Below, one piece after another: positions 1-10,734 of a DNA stretch of 64,000 nucleotides; the stretch's first letter is position 1; the number at the start of each line of letters is the position of its first letter. Source of the DNA: Fragilariopsis cylindrus CCMP1102 (taxonomy: Eukaryota; Bacillariophyta; Bacillariophyceae; Bacillariales; Bacillariaceae); assembly GCA_900095095.1 (NCBI GenBank), contig FMBT01000330.1, positions 248,001 through 312,000 on the forward strand, in the 5' to 3' direction. The notes below the pieces were generated by a model that saw nothing but the letters and a program-made list of their open reading frames with translations, did no database searches and was not told the origin of the DNA. Position numbers and translations under genes: made by a program.

Positions 1-2231
1 TTTGAACTGCGTTGTTATTTGGGTCATCACTGTTGCTATCGTTTGTTGATCGAACGATAGTCCTGAATTGTTTGTTGCTTCAGTCTTGCATCATTTTGTG
101 TTTGTGGTGTTTGTGTCTGCGTCATCGGTGTTGTTTGCGTTGGTGTGATTGGTTGTTTTTGTCTGATAATTGATTGTAATTTTTGTTGTGGCGTTTGCAT
201 TATTGCTGTCTGTTTCTTTTGTGTTGCCTGTTGTGCTGTTACATTGCTATAGGACCTTTGTGTTGTTATTAGTAGGTTGTTTTGTAATCTTTGTCTTTGT
301 GAAAGTGAAATTTTTGTGGTTTGCTGTCTTCGGTGTTCCTGTTGGTCTTTGTGCTGCTGCTGTTTCTAACATTTCTCTTAGTCTTAGTCCTTTTGAGTGT
401 ACTGATTGTGATACTCGTTGTATGCTATCGAATTCTGGGAACTCTTTAAATCTTTCTAGTGCTATCTGTGCAGTTGGTCGGTCCCCCCTTCTTCCAAATT
501 CATCTAATAGATCACCTATATATCCTTTCGCCTTTTCCATATCCTTCTCCTGAATATTAAGAGATATTTCCCCTCAATTTTGTTTCGGTTGTCTTTTCTA
601 TTGCTACACAATTCCATGAGCTCATTAACAGATTATCTACTCTGAGTGGTATTGTTCCTGTTACTGTCGATGCTGGATTATAATGATCTGAAACAGTTCT
701 TCTGGCCAGTTTACTACTGTTATTGATCGCAATGTATTAAGCATATCATTGTTTCTTCGTAATAAGTTTCCATATAGTCTTGGTCCTAGTTCTCTATCAA
801 TTCCTCGTGGTACTATTCCATAAAATTGTCCTAATACATTGTCATCAATCAATCCCAACAGCTCTATGGCTGCTCTTGCTTGTGCCTTTGTTGTCCTTAG
901 TACTATTCCTTCACACATTACTGGGTCATTTCTTGATCCTCCTCTGAAAGTTCCTGCTGCTACTCGTACGTGTATTTCTTTCTTCAGACTACTTATTTTG
1001 AGCTTCAATGCTTCTGATATTGATCCACTTTGAATTAACGACTTGATTCCATTATTTATTTCTTTTCACATTCCGGTCTCCATACCATTTTATCATGTCC
1101 AAAGTTAATGAATCCTATCATTTCATCTACATTTTCCGATATTAGCTCACTTGACATCCATAGATTATTACTTCGCAAGTAATTTAGTAGGCTGTTCCGT
1201 AACTCTAACTCATTGTATTGCATTGTTGCTTTGATAAATATTCTGTACGTTGTAAATCCTTTGTTTTCATATACTTCAAAGAAGTCTTTGAACTCAGCTT
1301 CAGTTTGCGGGTATTCCTGGATTGTCGTAAACGGTTTTGGTTGTGGATGCATGTTTTCATTGGTTGGATGAAACGTAATGCCTGGTGACTTCTTCATCAT
1401 TTGTGATATTACTGCTTGAAACTCTGCATCTGGGTCTTTATCCATCATTGTTTTTGGATTGAAGCTGATTGAAAATTCATATGTTTCCCATTCCGTTCGT
1501 GGTATTTGCCTTCGATCACTGCCTCTCCTTCCTCTTCCTCCTCTTCCTCCTCGTCCTCCTCTTCCTCCTCGTTCTTCTCTCCCTTCTCTTCCACCGTCTC
1601 CTCTTCCTCCTTGTTCGTCACTGTTGTCATCTTTATCTGTGTTGTTCTTTTCTTTTTCTACTGATTCATTTTTCTTTCCATTCTTTTCTTCATTATTTTG
1701 TTCTCCTTGAGTATTACTTTGATTTTCTCTTGTGTCGCCTTCTTCTCCATCTTCTTGATGTTTAGTATTACCTTGTTCTTTCCTTCCATCTGTCATGGCT
1801 GTCGGGTTAAAATCTAGTTCAATTATTTTTCTGTTGTCATCCGGTATGTTGCACCTGTACTTCCTTCCTGGTGACGTTACATTTATTCTGTTCAATGCTC
1901 CTGCCTCAATCTGATCGACGTTCCCATCGATTGTCATGATAATAGACTCAGTTGACGAGACCCTGTTGTTGTTCTTCTTCGGTTTCTTCTTTCCAGGAAT
2001 TGTTGTCGTCCATCCCTCTTCATCGGTGTTAGTGGTTTTACAGGTATGTACTTTTTCAGATGCTGCTAAAATCATATCTCCATCATTTTTCATCGTATTT
2101 TCGATCTTTTTGAAACTTGAAGTAGTTCCGATAGTCAAGCTGTCTATGATGCTATCATCTTGATCAAAATTCCATCCTGCTTGGATGATATTAGTCATGA
2201 TAACCATTGTCGACACTGCAAAAGGAGGCAA
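1..2231 (-). CDS. RGG-rich protein of unrecognised family, truncated by window edge, two frame breaks
   Basis: Three open segments on the minus strand (2231-1056, 1008-661, 540-247) read as one gene. The first ends in Glu-Lys-Lys-stop, and one added base in the adjacent A-rich run continues it into the second. The second breaks after PEELF, and one added T continues it into the third. The N-terminal half is low complexity (acidic, Asn-rich, then an RGG/GRGGR block near residues 205-235), followed by a conserved-looking globular part containing SISFNPKT and FINFGHDKMVWRPE. The second part has RGIDRELGPRLYGNLLRRNNDML and the third has RLREMLETAAAQ, then a Thr/Asn/Gln tail running to base 1. RGG suggests RNA binding (inference). 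I do not recognise the family. The Gag-like layout hints at a repeat-family or mobile-element protein, unproven. The frame at the 5' end is solid, but the C-terminus lies outside the window. Confidence 0.55.
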
Positions 2232-2650
2232 AATTAGTTGATATTTTAGAATTTAGTACACGTGTTTACGTGTAAAAAGCTGTTGGCTGGCAGACGAAAT
2301 CGAACACTGAGGTGCGCGTTTTCAAATGAATTCAAATTAGAATTGTAGCAAGTTTATATTTAAAATTCCCTTTCCTTTCTTCTGCAGCTACTTCAAACCA
2401 TAAATTGAGAAGAAGTGTGGTGGGCAGGGGTTCAGTACCATGTGTGATACTGACTTGCTCTTGAGCTTTGGGCATTAGACCAATTAATTGGTTTGATCAT
2501 GTGGTTCAAATGGTGCATGTAAAGTATAGAATTATCTTTTTGTACTGACAGGTGTGTTTTTAACTTTCATTTTGTTTTTACTTTTTACTCTACTACTCGT
2601 TTTTGCTATATTAAATCAAATCATACGTTGTAATATCTGTAAAATTAGTT
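2232..2650. other. Intergenic, no gene seen
   Basis: About 420 nt of AT-rich sequence between the start of the RGG-rich gene and the 3' end of the fossil transposase. No coding signal, repeat or RNA gene is supported. Confidence 0.5.
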
Positions 2651-3240
2651 GCTGAAGTCTTTATGGTGTCCCTTGAAAGATTTCCACAAATCTACAAGGT
2701 CCATTTCGATGTGTGAAGTATGTATTTGGAAGTAAGGGTTGGGTGTTACCCGCTTCTTCTCTAAGCCAATATCAAATTGTCTTACTTGATTATGGACATC
2801 TACGTTGTTGAAATACTTAAATAGTTTGCGATCACTTGAGGGGATGCAACATATTGTATGTATAGACTGCCATAAGGGTCTCCAGATTTAGATGACCCGC
2901 GTCCCATATTAGAACAAATGTTAGGACAGTTTTTTAATTGTATTTCTGTCCAATACACATCAACTTATAATATATAACTCCTCTGTTGTGCATTCTATTA
3001 CAATCCATATTATACCAGGAAAATCCTGCATTGTGTCATCTACCAATTTTGTAGGTGATTGTATGTGGGCTGTCTTGGTGATCATAGTGTAGTGATAGCC
3101 TGTCTGTATGACTTTCTCTGCAGTCTTCACAGAGCCAAACCAGATATCTGCCAAACAGAGCATCTCCCCCCCCCTACTGGTACTGATTCAGATTCATCTG
3201 CATGATTAGGATCTTCAGGAGACTCAATATAACTGCAATT
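2651..3240 (-). pseudogene. piggyBac-like transposase remnant (DDE_Tnp_1_7 family)
   Basis: Minus-strand fragments match the catalytic and C-terminal part of piggyBac-type transposases. The segment with CLADIWFGSVKTAEKV followed by ITKTAH (about 3165-3070) corresponds to the block around the second catalytic Asp and the conserved VKTAH step. KTVLTFVL follows near 2925. FNNVDVHNQVRQFDIGLEKK, ending in a WKSFKGHHKDF tail (about 2810-2653), is the family's C-terminal block. A stop codon interrupts the piece before KTVLTFVL, a nine-base G run (3165-3175) shifts frame upstream, and the N-terminal part is absent. This is a genuinely decayed copy, unlike the single-base breaks elsewhere in the window. 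No terminal inverted repeats or TTAA duplications were found. Confidence 0.7.
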
Positions 3241-3725
3241 GACACATGTATATGAAGCCAAGTACATTCAAGAGGATATGTGAACAAATCATCAATAGTA
3301 CAGTAGTGGAGTAAATAGTCTCGTGTTTCAAATTTTGTATTGCGATGTATGAATTGTTCCGTTGAAGATAATTTGTACTGTTAAATCTATTACCAGTATG
3401 GAATATGTAACTTCTTACTTTCGACTATTCCCAGACTTATCCATCCTCCAGTAGGCACTAGAGATCACAAGACCCTTTGCCCATTTATGTTCTACTTGTA
3501 CTAGTACTGTGTTATGATATTCTATTGATCATGATCTCTTTCTTCCTGCCACGTCATATCAATAGGATCGAGTCACTTTTGGTTCATTCCCATTGGCACC
3601 TATCATCTATCTCACTTTAAACATTCCATAATATCATAATATCTAATAATCCCATCATCCGTCGTGATAATTCCATCGTCCAGATCAGCGAAAAGTTGCA
3701 TCTTACCACCATAACAAACAAAACA
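3241..3725. other. Intergenic, possible transposon debris
   Basis: About 480 nt upstream of the transposase remnant. I could not extend the transposase into it, and no other gene is visible. It also serves as the upstream region of the phosphatase-like gene on the plus strand. Confidence 0.4.
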
Positions 3726-4809
3726 ATGATGCGGACAATCCTACTTTGGAATCTCTTCCTCCTGGGAAGTAAACTTCCATCTATGACCTTCGCACTATCT
3801 TTCCCATCATCTCCATCATCTCCCTTTTCATCGTCATCGTCATCTTCCAACTACAACAACCACGATTCATTTGCCTTATCCGATTATCAAAAGCCCGTGC
3901 CCTCGAAACTGCGCAATCACTCGATGCATCACGTCTGCACTTTCAAATCATGTTTGTCGACGATGACAATATCAAGGACGAATTGCGGAAGGCCTCTTAG
4001 CACGGGTGGCCGAGTATAATGACGCCATGTTTATTCTCTTTCCCACCTCATCTACCATTGATGCCTCCCGCAATGCACCCCGGGATGCGGCGGCACCCGA
4101 ACGAGCTGTGGCAGTTTGCGAATCTTTGGGATTATGCGAGACAACGAGTACCATGGATGGAACGTCGTTTGATTTGTCGTATTTGGATGAGTATGATCTC
4201 TTGATTACCATGGATGATGATATTCGATCTCTCATTCTAAGATCATTGAGTGCTGCGGATCAGGAATATTATGCTCCCAAGGTTCGGTTGTTATCAGAGT
4301 TTCTCAGTCCAGAATTCTGTAGTATCAATGGTAAGCAGGGTACAAGTCCTGCAAGGAACGAACAGGACGACATCCGTCTCAAGATAAACTATACCAAAAA
4401 CAACGCAAGTATCACCAGCGACGGCAGACTACTTCTTGATATGTTGGATCAAGAACTCCAGATCGTGTCGCACCGTGTTCCGATCTGGTGATTGGCCGTA
4501 GCACCAATGTCTTGATGTCGCAACAATTCGATAATCAAGTTGCCGCCGCCCTGATCATAGCATCATCAGGGATTACCAAATTCTGTTTGGAGACCATGCA
4601 AGCTCAGTTCGATTCGGCATTTGAGTCTCTCTTAATAGTGAATTTTCACAATGTAGAACATTTATGGTTAGTGGAGAACAAGCTGACGTCAGTTACGGCG
4701 GTGTTCGCACTCGGTGACTGGATTTTTTTCGCGAGAACAGCGGCTGTCACGGTTTGAACGGCATATTGCTGATTTGCGCATCAAACTTGTTGGGGGTGAT
4801 TCCCCTTGA
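3726..4809 (+). CDS. Secreted low-molecular-weight phosphatase-like protein, frame-broken
   Basis: The ATG at 3726 (a second follows directly) opens a hydrophobic signal-peptide-like N-terminus (TILLWNLFLLG). Ser-rich linker sequence follows, then a globular part. The frame shifts near 3895 (A run), near 4456 and near 4735, and the reading ends with TGA at 4807-4809. The middle contains RVAEYNDAMFILFP and YDLLITMDDDIRSLILRSL followed by APKVRLLSEFL. These resemble the C-terminal half of low-molecular-weight protein tyrosine phosphatases (AMD..N..DL and KVRLL elements). The catalytic C-x5-R loop that starts that fold is not visible, so the enzyme may be inactive or the assignment wrong. The tail holds GITKFCLETMQAQFDSAFESLL and a basic end. 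It may be a stramenopile-specific protein; I am confident only that it is a gene. Confidence 0.4.
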
Positions 4810-5822
4810 GCAAAGAATGGATATTGATGCGATGAGCATTCATACTATAGAATGTAAAAGGGTAATAGAAGAATAATGGATCTGGTCTGCAACGCCCACT
4901 CAATTCTAGATATTTTAGGGTGAGGATAGAGGAAGTTTTGATGTGTTTGCGCTATCTGAAAGTATATTCGTCATTGCACTATGATTTCATAATTGTCTAC
5001 CTCTTCCTCATCTAGACACAAAGCTGTTGCAAGTTGATACTACGAGAGAATAAGGACAGAACGAAACTATGGGGACATAGAAGAGAAAAAAAGAGATTCA
5101 ACCAACATGATTAGAAGAGGAAATCACTGCAGGACCATTATAAGAACATGAGACGATATGAGACAAGATATCTATGAAACACTGAGATCAAAATGAGGCC
5201 TTACGAATATAACAAAGTAGAAAAATTATACAGGAGATCAATTTTTTTTTACATGAATATATTATAAATCATGCAAATATAACACTATTCCATTTTGTCA
5301 TATTTGACTGCAGCCATTTCTGCGATACATTGCCTTTTGGATATACGTTACTTTCAAGCAATACTTTTTTACGTTTAAATCATAAATCATATTATTCACA
5401 AAAGAGTGCTTATATGGATAACAATCTGAATTTTCAACTTTTAGGTATGACGGCAGATCTCTAAGATCTTGGTCCTGTACAGGTTTCTTTTGACTGTGGA
5501 GTTACAAATTAAGCACTACTGCGATTCGACGATACCATACTAATGATTGTGATATAAGATGTTATCACATTTTGTGGCAACCATGTATGACAGTACAGTC
5601 GTATCGTTTTTTGGAGGACATAAATGGAATCTATTTATCCATGAGTGAGTGCATTTTTTTTTTAATTTCATACCAACATGGTTGATTGATTGATTGATTG
5701 ATTCGTAGGTCTTAGTCAGTCATCGTCGGTCCATGTTCTCTCTTGCGTTGCTGGTGTGTATTACGTTGATGTTGTCTGTCAATAATAGTAAATAGTTTTG
5801 TCACCTTTCTTTGCTGCCTCTT
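4810..5822. other. Intergenic, no gene seen
   Basis: About 1 kb between convergent genes. It is AT-rich, with a short TTGA repeat at 5681-5702. No ORF with family signal on either strand. Confidence 0.5.
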
Positions 5823-6974
5823 CTAACGATCATGGATGTTTTCTAATAAATTTTTCGTGGTACGAAAAAATGTAAAAGCAAGACCACTCCCTAATGTTGT
5901 TTTTAATACGGAAGGGAACAAACCACGATACAAACCTTGTATACCTTCTATTCGGATTGTTGTTGCTAAACAATCCCACATTCCATTATAATACGTCGAC
6001 GAACTATTACCGTATACTGATTGGATTTGGATCCGTTTCTTTACTGTATCCAGTGGATAAACAATAATTTTCGATACAGCACCACTGATTGATCCAGCAT
6101 AACCAGATAAACCAATACTCTTCTTACTAGTATTATCTTCTGCTCCCTGTGTAATAAGAAAATCATAGATAGCAAAATTTAATCCCATATATGGAACGAT
6201 TGATATTAATGCTGGTGTTGCACCAGCATAAAATCCTTGTATGCCCTGTTTTTGATACATTGACTTGGCAGATTCTGCAATACTTGATGGTGGTCGAAAT
6301 GACGATGACGGCGACAACGACGACGACTTAATAGAAGCTTTTTGCTGCTGCTGTTGTTGTGTGACTGCCCCCCTTGCAGCAAATACGGTTCTTGTTATAT
6401 CAAATGGATAAGTAGCAATTGTTGCACATACTCCTGCACTAGCACCAGAAATAAAAGCAACAATAGTAGGATTGACCAATAGGTTGGTCAACTGCGTCTG
6501 TACGATACCACCGTTGAAGGAATCGTGTTCTTGTTGTTTTTGTTGCTGTTGTCTATTATTTTTTTCTTCTTCTACTTCCTTTTGTTCTCGAATATCTTCC
6601 AATTTTTCTTTAATCGTCCCGTAGACAGAAAATTGAACTGTCGTATATCCAATCCATAAATAGGATGCCGCTAAATTTCCACGAAATAATGCTTTGATAC
6701 CACCCTCCACTTGATAGACATGTTGTAATCTCGACACTATAGATGGACGTGGATAGATGTCTCTCCGTTCCAGCTGTGCACGTATCCGTATTAAATCAAG
6801 TGGTGCTATCAGTAATCGAGCACCAGCACCAGCAACACCACCAGAAATTACATTATGCCATTGTGGATACTTTATTGTTGTGGTGGTTGTTGTTGTTGTA
6901 TGTATCATTGATGTTGTGGATCGATGTGCTATATTATCTGCGGCTGCGGCTGCGGTTGTGGCAGATGACATCAC
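5823..6974 (-). CDS. Mitochondrial carrier family protein, thiamine-pyrophosphate-carrier-like
   Basis: An intact 383-aa single-exon member of the SLC25 mitochondrial carrier family of inner-membrane solute exchangers. Three tandem repeats of about 100 residues each carry the signature P-x-[DE]-x-x-[RK]: PLDLIR at residues 58-63, PFDITR at 190-195 and PLDTVKK at 307-313. Gly-rich helix starts (SGGVAGAGARL, SGASAGVCAT, GSISGAVSK) and downstream FRG/FYAG/LYRG motifs follow the family pattern. The C-terminal GLFPSVLKTTLGSGLAFTFF is most like thiamine pyrophosphate and deoxynucleotide carriers (Tpc1/SLC25A19 group), but the substrate is an inference. The N-terminus (residues 1-34) is Ala/Thr-rich low complexity, and two Gln/Ser-rich insertions lie in matrix loops. 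It is transcribed divergently from the aminotransferase gene. A CT-rich tract lies just upstream. Confidence 0.9.
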   Translation of the reverse strand: MMSSATTAAAAADNIAHRSTTSMIHTTTTTTTTIKYPQWHNVISGGVAGAGARLLIAPLDLIRIRAQLERRDIYPRPSIVSRLQHVYQVEGGIKALFRGNLAASYLWIGYTTVQFSVYGTIKEKLEDIREQKEVEEEKNNRQQQQKQQEHDSFNGGIVQTQLTNLLVNPTIVAFISGASAGVCATIATYPFDITRTVFAARGAVTQQQQQQKASIKSSSLSPSSSFRPPSSIAESAKSMYQKQGIQGFYAGATPALISIVPYMGLNFAIYDFLITQGAEDNTSKKSIGLSGYAGSISGAVSKIIVYPLDTVKKRIQIQSVYGNSSSTYYNGMWDCLATTIRIEGIQGLYRGLFPSVLKTTLGSGLAFTFFRTTKNLLENIHDR

Positions 6975-7741
6975 GGTAAAGTTCTCTCTCTCTCTCTATC
7001 TCTATTTATCTATTTCTTTGTCCCTCTGCGTTCTGTCTCATTCGTTACGTTACGATAGAGGGAAGACTTTCAGTTAGAAATACAGTAGTCCTACAGTACA
7101 TGTGGTGGTTCGTTTCGATGGCATTTCGTTTTCGACTACTGGACTGGTAAAATAATTGGAACAATTGAAATAAGAAAAACTGGTGGAAGAAGGCATAAGA
7201 AAGTACCGGTCGTATAATTTTTTGAAAATCTGCTACCGGTAGTAACAGTAAGCTACTGTAGCAGATTGCGATCTCTTCCTGCTTCAATCGTGGATATATA
7301 AAATTCAGGAACTCCGGGAATTGCTTCCAGTTGTTTTTTTGATTTGAACGAATTTGAACGACAGAATTCAAATTTGTGAGTCGAGCTCGTCTGTCCTTCG
7401 AAAATCGTAAACCTGCGTCACCCTCACGACGAAACGTGCATGCATTTATTTCTATCACGACAACCGCTCGTCGCGATGACAGCATGGCAACAACATACGG
7501 TAAAGTACAGTACAACAATGTACCCGTACAAAAGCGGTCCTTTCCATTCCACCCCCCCATTATGCCAATAACGTTTCGAACAAATACATAATTCTGCGCA
7601 ACAAGATTAGCAACTTTAGAATTTACTATTATTCTGCCTTTACTGTAAAATACTGTTGAAACGACCAACTTTTAAAAAGATCGAAACCACAACAACAATT
7701 TGTTCAGATAGGAGAAGAAGAAAGAAGATTACATCTACAAG
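6975..7741. promoter_or_regulatory. Shared intergenic region between divergent genes
   Basis: Separates the minus-strand carrier from the plus-strand aminotransferase and must contain both promoters. A CT microsatellite lies directly upstream of the carrier start (about 6981-7010). A long minus-strand ORF here (7668-7045) has no family signal and is rejected as a gene. Confidence 0.45.
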
Positions 7742-9355
7742 ATGATGTTCCACAACAAAAATAAATCCGGAGTTATATTACTGGCGTCACTGTCTTCGTT
7801 TTGTGATGCATTTCAACAACGAACTACTGTCTTTTCGTCGATTATTAGTACCAGTACAAGAAGAAATAATAATAATTATATTAATAACAGCAGGTTGTAT
7901 ATGTCATCAACGACTGATACTACTAAAACAAAGAAAATGCCAGGAACTGCTGATATGGGTATGCCATGGGAAGATTTAGGATTTGAATTCCGACCAACAA
8001 ATTCACATGTGAAACTGACATGGAAGGACGGTGAAGGATGGTCGGAACCGGAACTCATTAAGGTAAGTCAGTGGTATTGCGTGCGTATACACGTACGAAC
8101 TAACTAACTTCAACCGACCGGTGGTACTGCAGTGTATCTTAATTATCATTACTAGTGTTGTTGTTCTTTTTATTTATTTGTAATTGATGGATACCGTGAT
8201 AGTTTTGCTTTCTTCTCAACAATAAATATTTGTCTCTTTTTTAATGGTTTTGGTTTGCCCGTGTCTTACTACAATATATAACAAAAACTATCAAATGGCG
8301 ACCTATTCTGATTGGGTTTTCTGTTCACATCATTGTTGTTGCAAAACAATTATAACTAAAAACAACAACAATAACTGCTACTACTACTACTAATAATAAA
8401 AATAAAAAAGGAACCATATGTGAATATACATATCGGAGCGACTGTATTGCATTACGGACAGGCATGCTTTGAGGGACTTAAAGCATTTACTCATGAGGAT
8501 AATGAAGTTTATTGTTTCCGTCCAGAAGAAAATGCTGCAAGGATGCAATCCAGTTGTCGTCGGATTATGATGCCGGAGCTACCAACAGATATGTTTGTGA
8601 ATGCCGTCCAAACTGTTGTGAAAGATAATATCGAATATGTACCACCCTATGGTTCGAATGGTGCACTTTATATCCGTCCATTATTATTTGGATCAGGTCC
8701 ACGAATTGGATTACAACCAGCAGATGAATATACATTTGTTATTATGGTCATGCCGGTTGGAGATTATTATGCTGGTGGTTTGTCCAAACCTGTGGATGCA
8801 TTAATTATTAAGGACTATGATCGAGCTGCACCACAGGGTGTTGGCGCTGTGAAGGTTGCAGGGAATTATGCTGCTGATTTATTACCGAATATGCTAAGTA
8901 AGAAAAAGGGTTATCCAATTGGTTTGTACCTAGATGCAAAAACTCAAGAATACATTGAAGAATTTAGTACATCCAACTTTGTTGGTATCGACAATGCCAA
9001 TAAAAAGTATGCAACACCATATTCACCATCGGTATTGCCATCCATTACAAACAAATCGTTAATGCAGGTTGCAAAAGATTTTGGTTTTACTGTCGAAGAA
9101 AGAAATGTCAAAGTATCTGAATTGGAAGATTTTGATGAGGTATTAGCAGTCGGAACAGCCGTTGTTGTGACACCTGTTGGTTCTGCTACTATATTGGGAG
9201 CAGGTGATGATGAGGACACCATTATGAATTTTGGAGGTGACAATCATGATGAAATAGGTGAAACAACTAAACTATTTTATTCAAAAATTCGAGCAATCCA
9301 AAATGGTGTCGACGAAGATACGCACGGATGGAATATGAAGATACACAATGATTAG
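7742..9355 (+). CDS. BCAT: Branched-chain amino acid aminotransferase, predicted plastid form
   Basis: Two exons, 7742-8062 and 8411-9355, with a GTAAGT...AAG intron that restores the ELIK-EPYVNIHIG junction; the product is 421 aa. It is a fold-type IV pyridoxal-phosphate enzyme that moves the amino group between Leu/Ile/Val and 2-oxoglutarate, the last step of branched-chain synthesis. Visible family blocks are HYGQACFEGLKAF, IRPLLFGSG and GAVKVAGNYA, whose Lys (about residue 255) is the expected PLP Schiff-base lysine. EEFSTSNFVG and VGTAVVVTPVG follow. The N-terminus (LLASLSSFCDAFQQR) is a signal peptide ending in the AF step used for diatom plastid import, which fits plastid branched-chain synthesis. 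The start ATG is the second codon of an ATGATG pair or the first; both keep the signal. Confidence 0.93.
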
Positions 9356-9847
9356 AAAAGAAGTTAAATTAATATATATCAAAATAATACTTAGTAATAG
9401 TACACAATTTTTATAGATGGGATATTTTTGTTTTGTTTGTGTGTCTGTATTAACTTTAATAGTTAATTGGATACCACAATATATCATGCATCTCTGGGTC
9501 TTCTTCCTTTTCGTGTTGATAGATCAATACAAAGGGTCGATGGCAGGTGGTTTCTTTCTTTTGTTAAAATCAATACCAGAAGGTACCATATTATTGTTGT
9601 TGTATCGCTATGTTTTCCTTTTTCTTTTCCTTCCTTTTCGTTTGCAAATAAAACTGCCAGCGAATCAATGAATGTAAATGCTATCCTGTTGTGATGCCTG
9701 TAACAACTGCGAGAAGAAGAATATTCATTACAAATAGTTGGCTGACAGCAATAATGATGTCTATCTACTTAACATTACTGGCCATACTTTCTTTCGTGCC
9801 AGCATTGCGTGCAAGTTGTTTAGTACAGTAATTTTCAATTGTAACTA

Positions 9848-9880
<33 letters not shown>
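9356..9880. repeat. Intergenic with (TA)n microsatellite
   Basis: About 520 nt between the convergent aminotransferase and the next minus-strand gene. A run of TA dinucleotides occupies 9854-9880, directly beside that gene's stop codon. No gene is supported. Confidence 0.6.
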
Positions 9881-9884
<4 letters not shown>

Positions 9885-10398
9885 TTTAGTTCTGATAATC
9901 GTTTTAAAATTTCTTCCTTCGATGAAAGTAATTCTTGTTCGTACGATTCTAATGATTCCCATTGATCTTTTTCATCAATAAATGATTGAATTTGTGCTGT
10001 ATTACGTTCCTCTAATGCTTCAATTGAACATAATGTATTCTGTAGTGATGAAATCAATATTTCATTGTCTTCAGTTTTGTTGCTTTCGTTTTCGTTTTCG
10101 TTTCTATTATTCTCTACTGATGACGAAATAAAGTAGTAGAAGTAGAGGAAGAAAACGAGTTATTCAAATTGTTCTTCGTCCATTTCGTTGTTTGTTCTAC
10201 GACTTGCTGCTGCTGTTTGATTCGTGTTCTTGATCGTACATTCAGGGCATTCAGGATCGTGGTGTCAGACTGATGGACGACGAAAGCGGTAACAGAAGCT
10301 GCAACTGTCAAGAACATTGTCACCAACGCCACCGACATCACCGACATCGTTGTCATCGTCACCGATAGCTTTGACGTGAGTGACAACATGCTGTGCAT
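9881..10398 (-). CDS. Small predicted plastid-targeted coiled-coil protein, one frame break
   Basis: The ATG at 10398 opens a hydrophobic segment (VALVTMFLTVAASVTAFVV) with an AF step typical of diatom plastid signals, then a basic, Gln- and Ser-rich transit-like stretch. The frame stops at 10114, but adding one T in the T run near 10130 continues it through an Asn/Glu-rich linker into an acidic helix-forming tail (SIEALEERN, SFIDEKDQWESLE, SSKEEILKRLSELN). The tail ends at TAA 9881-9883. Product about 170 aa. I do not recognise a family. The charged heptad-like tail suggests a coiled coil. It is divergent from the Rossmann-fold gene. Confidence 0.5.
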
Positions 10399-10734
10399 TC
10401 GGAAGCTGCCAAGTACAAAGTAATCCTATGATTCAAGTGCAGTACATTGTACAATGTACAATGATGTACTTCGAACTTTTTCATATCATGACAATACTAA
10501 ACTGTTCACGGATGCAAGATGCAAGAATAAATGCGAAGATCTTTTTGACTTATTTTATTCTGGTTTTAAGTTACACGTGTAAGTAAAAGCGTGTGTACGT
10601 CAGTCGATCGCATTTGATGTGAAAAGAAAAATCTATTGACTTTTATTTTTTTCAAATCGGTTATAATCCATTGATGACAAAAAATACAAAAACAATCTAA
10701 AGTTCCTTAACAACAGCAGCAATAATAGACAAGT
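10399..10734. promoter_or_regulatory. Short divergent intergenic region
   Basis: 336 nt between divergently transcribed genes, so probably a shared promoter region. It contains a GTACATTGTACAATGTAC palindromic cluster near 10439-10460. No gene is supported. Confidence 0.4.

Noticed and set aside
1445-1630. Acidic Glu-repeat ORF and matching Leu-rich plus-strand ORFs
   Set aside because: Other-frame shadows of the RGG repeat in the long minus-strand gene.
2290-2345. Possible tRNA-like 3' half (GTTCGATTTC on the minus strand)
   Set aside because: Only a T-loop-like string; no acceptor, D-arm or anticodon stem could be folded around it.
7045-7668. 207-codon minus-strand ORF upstream of the aminotransferase
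   Set aside because: No family signal, unusual composition, and it fills the divergent promoter region; reads like chance open frame.
9417-9694. Short hydrophobic plus-strand ORFs
   Set aside because: T-rich intergenic DNA gives Leu/Phe-rich frames by chance; no start context or homologous pattern.
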